A DNA stretch of 64,000 nt from Siphonodentalium dalli (Eukaryota; Mollusca; Scaphopoda; Gadilida; Siphonodentaliidae). The notes beneath the pieces are model-generated. The model had not been told where the DNA came from. It saw only the letters and a list, made by a program, of their open reading frames with translations, and searched no databases. Location of the stretch: assembly GCA_032622095.1 (NCBI GenBank), contig CP136069.1:162429043-162493042 (forward strand), written 5' to 3'. The position numbers and the translations under genes were made by a program. Positions 59,668 to 64,000 of the stretch are shown in pieces (within the stretch, counting starts at the first letter, position 1; every line of letters starts with the position of its first letter).

Positions 59668-61389
59668 CAGGTATGCCCTTAAATATATATCAGCAGAATA
59701 TTTTAATCCGCCACCTCGAGTACCAGTGATACCAGATACATTAATTGGGTATGACGCACCATTTAAATTTCTAAACTATTGCAGTTTTTGTAAGGAACGC
59801 GTTAGTACAATATCGCCGAAAGTGTTTAAATGAGTCGTGCAAATTAAACTAGAGGTACATTGCAATAGAATAAGGGTTTTGGAAGAGATTCAAATTTTTA
59901 ATAAATTTGATAATAGTGTTTTTGACAGGTACACAATAAGGACAACTATTAAAACACCGTTTGCAGATTTTCCAGCATTAACTGTTAATATAATTGTCGC
60001 TCGACTACTGTTTTTATGATACCCGACACCATTTGGATGTCTAATTCATCTGAAAACATTAATTAAGAATAAAGCACGCGAATTAGGCCAAAGTGAAGAA
60101 GCAGTAATGTTTATTGATGAGGAATTGAAAGGTTAATTAATAATTGAAAGCTTGTTAATAAAATAAACTGGCCGAAGCACCAGAGATACCTAGTTTAGAT
60201 TTTGGAAGTGAGTCAGAGATAAGAATGATGGAGTATGAGGTAGAGACGAGACGTAGAGACGAGGAGAGGAATAGAAATTTAAACCCTAATGACCGACCAC
60301 CTGCGTATGAACGAATTGATCAGGGAAATGGTCAGAATATGAAGAGTGTGCTAGGTCAGTTGACTGAACAAATGCATCTATTTCAAAATTCAGTCAACAA
60401 TCCGAGGCCTCGAGGCAGTCAACAGCAGTACATGCAGCTTTTGGCGCTGCTACGATAATAGGAACTTATTCAGGTGAACCCAAAGGGTTCAAAGACTGGA
60501 TTTTACAAATACAAAGGTATTCTGTCGCTGTGGACGCAGCTGATGAGGATAAAATTAAGTTAGATAATCAAACTGCACGGGGACCAGTAGCAGAATTTGT
60601 ACAATGATTTATGAAACAAAATACGATTCATGGGGTCCTAAGAATTACTTGGGCTGAGTTTAAAAGGGAAGTACGGACCCGTTATGGCGAGATAGCAGAT
60701 AATCAACATGCCCTCTCTATTTTACGCAATATTAGACAAAAGAAAGATGAGAGTATTCAGGTATATGCCGAACGATTAAGGGAGATCTCTACGGATGCGT
60801 TTGAGGATCATATACAAGATCCAGCCATTGAAATGCAATTGGTGGGATATTTTGTGGATGGGTTATATAATGATTCATTGAGATTTAAATTAATGAGGGA
60901 AAATCATCCACAGTTAGACATGGCAGTAGGTTATGCAATGAGGGAAGATAATTTACATAACCGTTTTAAATTAAGGTATTGAGAGAGTCCATATGATGGG
61001 TCTCAAAGGAATGTGGTTGATAACGAAAAGCCAATCGCAATGGAGGTTGATCATTTTCGTAGAAGGGTTTTTGACAGAGTTCAGAGGCCTCAACCAAATA
61101 GGACCACGCCCAGTGCCATCTCAAAATAGGCATCAGGAACCATGCCCAGTGCAATCTCAAAATAGGTATCAGGGGCCATGCGTTATGTCGGGACAAATTA
61201 GGGGGCCTCGACCCCAACATAATGGGAGGGCGATACAAATGAGAAATGAAACAGTAAGGCCAGTTAATCCTTCAAATTCACTGGGTTTTGTAAGGAATCA
61301 ACGCCCTGGGACGCCATTTCGGTGTGAATATTGTCAAAAAGGGGGACATTCTATAGACTGGAGTTGGTTGCGCCAGGCAGATGATAAAC
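59668..61389 (+). pseudogene. Gypsy-2 gag with damaged zinc knuckle
   Basis: A possible N-terminal part is readable from about 59680 (PPPRVPVIPDTLIGYDAPFK). From 60225 comes an Arg/Glu-rich segment (EYEVETRRRDEERNRN). After a shift near 60450 the capsid-like region follows: GEPKGFKDWILQIQRYSVAV, ITWAEFKREVRTRYGEIADN near 60650, and QLVGYFVDGLYNDSL near 60838, homologous to Gypsy-1. The knuckle CEYCQKGGHSIDW near 61325 lacks the last Cys. A Pro/Gln-rich repeat (about 61100-61200) precedes it. Confidence 0.75.
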
Positions 61390-61426
61390 GAAGGAAACAT
61401 TTTAACTAAGGGGTTCCATTTTTAAG

Positions 61427-62646
61427 GTGGCCGAAAAATGGAACGAAACAAATCAAAAGAAAATAATAGACAATTTTCAAGCCGGAATAATCGAGAAAAT
61501 TAAATATTTTGAGTCAGGTAAACGTCGAATGAATAACTCAAATAGTTTACAAGATGATAAGACATCTCGTATACGAAATAGAAAAACAAAAAATGACATT
61601 AAAGGTAATCAAATAAAAAGTAAAAATGAGCCACCAGTGAAAAATTTAATAAAATTTGGTAAAAATGAGTTAAAGAGAGGCAATGTTAAAAATAAGTTGA
61701 CTAGTGGAAAAGAAAAATCTAAACTTGATAACACAACTCCGAAAATAATAATTGAGCAAAAGAAACAAACTATCACTCATAAAAAGGAAGTGAAAAATAA
61801 AAATAGGGATTTTATGAAACATAAAAACATTGATATGAATTGTGTAACAAAGACACCTGAGTTTAAAATTAGTAGCACAAATTACAATTATACTGAAGAC
61901 ACTGGGAAACTGTTGGAGGAACACGTACCATGTTCCATTGTAATAATGATTAAAAAACAAAGAGTAAGAGCTTTGTTGCCTAGTGGAGCTGATTGTTCAC
62001 TAATTAATATAAACTTGTATGAAAAATTACAAGATTGACCCAAACTGATTAATAAACAAGCAACTGTTACTTCAGCGAGCAATGATACATTAGAAATAAT
62101 AGGGTATATAAACCTCGATTTTAATATAAACAAACTAAAGGTTATTCATAGGTTATTAGGTTATATGTAACTAAGAATTTAAACAGGTCACTGATACTTG
62201 GACGAGATTTTTTAAGAGACAATGGAGTAAGAATGTATTTTGATTTGGGAGCCCTGCAAATTAGAAATCAATTAGTGGGCCTAGTACCAGACATCCATAT
62301 AGTCTCTTTAATACGCCTGAAAGTTAATTGTAAACTGCACCCTAGGACAGGTGCCATTTGTTCAGCCAAAATAGTAGGTGGAGCTAAGATGTTTAATTCT
62401 CCCTTCATAATGGCGACTAGTACAGAGAGCGGGTTTCTCAGACAGCATCCAGGGGTCATTTTTGAAGAGTCAATAACCACAACTAAAAACAATTGTATTC
62501 CTATTAAAATCATTAATCAAACTGACAGGCATTATAATTTGAAACGTGGCTGTGTTGTAGGGAAAATACGGCCTATGCAGGAAGCAGAAATAAATCAAAT
62601 TTCTAATTCTTTTGAAGTGGGAGAGGTACGGGTCGATGAGAATTAA
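61427..62646 (+). pseudogene. Gypsy-2 protease region
   Basis: A Lys/Asn-rich linker of about 150 codons leads to the protease motif VRALLPSGADCSLINI near 61963, where the catalytic Asp of DSGA is Pro. A stop follows at 62036. The open frame then gives LILGRDFLRDNGVRMYFDLG near 62190, the conserved second protease motif, and a spacer to about 62646 before the RT. Confidence 0.75.
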
Positions 62647-64000
62647 TGCCCCACCCGAACATTTAAAGGGGGTCACTGAATTGGTATTGAAAAATCAGGA
62701 TATTTTGCTGCAAACGATAAACAATTGGGAGAAACACCAACATATAAAATGACCATAGACACCGCAAATCATGAACCAATCTCACTAAAACCTTATAGAG
62801 TACCCTTACACCGGAGACAGCTCTATAGAGATGCTATTGATTCAATGGAAAACGCAGGGATAATAACCAAATCTAAGAGCAGTTGGTCCAATCCTTGTCT
62901 TTTATCCCCTAAATCTGATGGTACATGGAGATTTGTTTGAGATTTTCAATCTTTATATAAGATAACAAAGACAATTTGTTATCCTTTGCCTATAATTGAT
63001 GATATAATTTCGGAGTTAAAGGGATCCAAGGTGTTCAGTCTATTGGATGCGAGACAAGGCTATTTTGCCATACCTATCGATAAAAAGGACAGATAAAAGA
63101 CTACATTTACTTGTTTCTATGGTAACTGGTTTTTTAATCGCACCCCCTATGGTATGAAGAACGATCCGGTGCGTACAGTGAGTTGATGGCAATTGTTTTA
63201 AAAGGGTTAACTAACGTAATAAACTATATTGATGATATATTGATTTTCAGTGATTGTATATCTAGTCACGTGACCCATGTAACTCAGGTATTTCAAAGGC
63301 TAAGGGAACATAACATCAAACTGAAATTAATGAAGTGTTCATTTTTCAAATCAGAGACAAAATATTTGGGTTTTATAGTAAATGAATCAGGTATAGCACC
63401 AGATCCTAACAAAGTTAAGGCATTAAAGAACATGATAGCGCCTACTACAGTGAGAGGTGTTAGAGGTTTCGTTGGAGCTATGTCCTATTACCGACGTTTT
63501 CTCCCTAACTTTAGTGAAATAGCTATTCCTTTGATTAATTTAACTAAGAAATATGCCAAGTTTAAGTGGGATAAACAGTGCCAAGATGCTTTTGAATATT
63601 TAAAAGAAAGTGTAGTTGTCATACCTCAACTTGCTTATCCAGATTTGAATAAACCATATACCTTGTATACAGATAGTAGTCAAAATGCGATTGGTGCGGT
63701 ATTAGTTCAAAGTTGTGATCAAAATTAGGGAATAAATATACCACAATGTAGGAATGAAAAGCCAATTTATTTTCTGTCAGCAAAATTGAGTCCTACATTG
63801 TGCAAAATGTCAGTGATTGAAAAAGAAGCCTATGCAATATTTTATGCTCTTAAAAAGCTTGATCATTATTTAAATGGAGCCACCTTTACTATTAAAATGT
63901 ATCATCAACCTTTAAAATATTTATTAACAACTCAATATAATAATCCGAAAATTCAGAGGTGGATGTTGTGTTTATCAGCTTATAATTGCACTATAGAATA
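62647..64000 (+). pseudogene. Gypsy-2 RT and RNase H, partial
   Basis: RT blocks are ISLKPYRVPLHRRQLYRDAI near 62777, WSNPCLLSPKSDGTWRFV near 62885 (followed by a TGA), YPLPIIDDIISELKGSKVFS near 62980 and NYIDDILIFSD near 63222, with an intact catalytic pair. Connection motifs TKYLGFIVNESG and FVGAMSYYRRFLPNFSEIA follow. RNase H starts YTLYTDSSQNAIGAVLVQ near 63655 and continues past a stop at 63726 with KPIYFLSAKLS and KLDHYLNGATFTIK. The window ends inside RNase H; integrase and the 3' LTR must lie beyond. Confidence 0.85.

Larger units (their letters stand above)
59101..64000 (+). mobile_element. Gypsy-2, LTR retrotransposon cut by the window end
   Basis: Gag, protease, RT and RNase H in order on the plus strand, running off the right edge. 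A gttacccaacgtggagagac tract at 59109-59128 resembles primer binding sites of Gypsy-type elements and may mark the end of the 5' LTR. The RT keeps YIDD, but in-frame stops near 62938 and 63094 and a disrupted join near 63165-63190 make the copy inactive. Confidence 0.85.

Overview
The window looks like AT-rich nuclear DNA from a marine invertebrate animal. The evidence is tiny exons with GT/AG splice sites separated by kilobase introns, secreted-type CCP (sushi) and HYR domains, and a heavy load of LINE, Gypsy, Penelope-like and MITE-like repeats. A repeat near 28.4-28.8 kb resembles one I associate with molluscs and their relatives, so a lophotrochozoan is my best guess; this rests on memory, not on a search. 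I see no bacterial-style operon, CRISPR array, rRNA or convincing tRNA.

Layout. Bases 1-3000 are repeat-rich non-coding DNA with a large palindrome at 1819-2010. Bases 3002-15033 hold three decayed non-LTR retrotransposons: LINE-A (+, 3.0-5.7 kb), LINE-B (-, 7.1-11.1 kb, with a PHD-like zinc finger, endonuclease and RT) and LINE-C (+, 11.3-15.0 kb). LINE-B and LINE-C stand 5' end to 5' end.

From 15705 to 57724 the minus strand carries the only host gene I can support. It has ten coding exons (1932 nt, 644 codons) joined by long introns. Read 5' to 3' (high to low coordinate) the domain order is HYR-CCP-CCP, HYR-CCP-CCP, HYR-CCP-CCP. All domain-bounding introns are phase 1, so each domain is an exchangeable cassette; only the first HYR is split, by a phase 2 intron. 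The six CCPs alternate between two subtypes and all have six cysteines. Both gene ends lie outside the window or were not found. The product is probably a large secreted or membrane-anchored adhesion or recognition protein; SVEP1 and hyalin are the nearest named comparisons for domain content, but orthology is not shown.

The introns are packed with repeats: a piggyBac-type MITE (18233-18703), an exact 203-bp tandem duplication, a complete but dead Gypsy element (21.9-27.6 kb), a 267-bp satellite (31.6-33.1 kb), an array of 34-bp-arm hairpins (33.9-34.5 kb), several inverted-repeat elements, short-motif clusters, a LINE 3' fragment, LINE RT and endonuclease remnants, a Penelope-like GIY-YIG fragment between (TA)n tracts, and a foldback MITE. 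A second Gypsy element begins near 59.1 kb and runs off the window at 64000; its RT keeps YIDD but its protease lacks the catalytic Asp.
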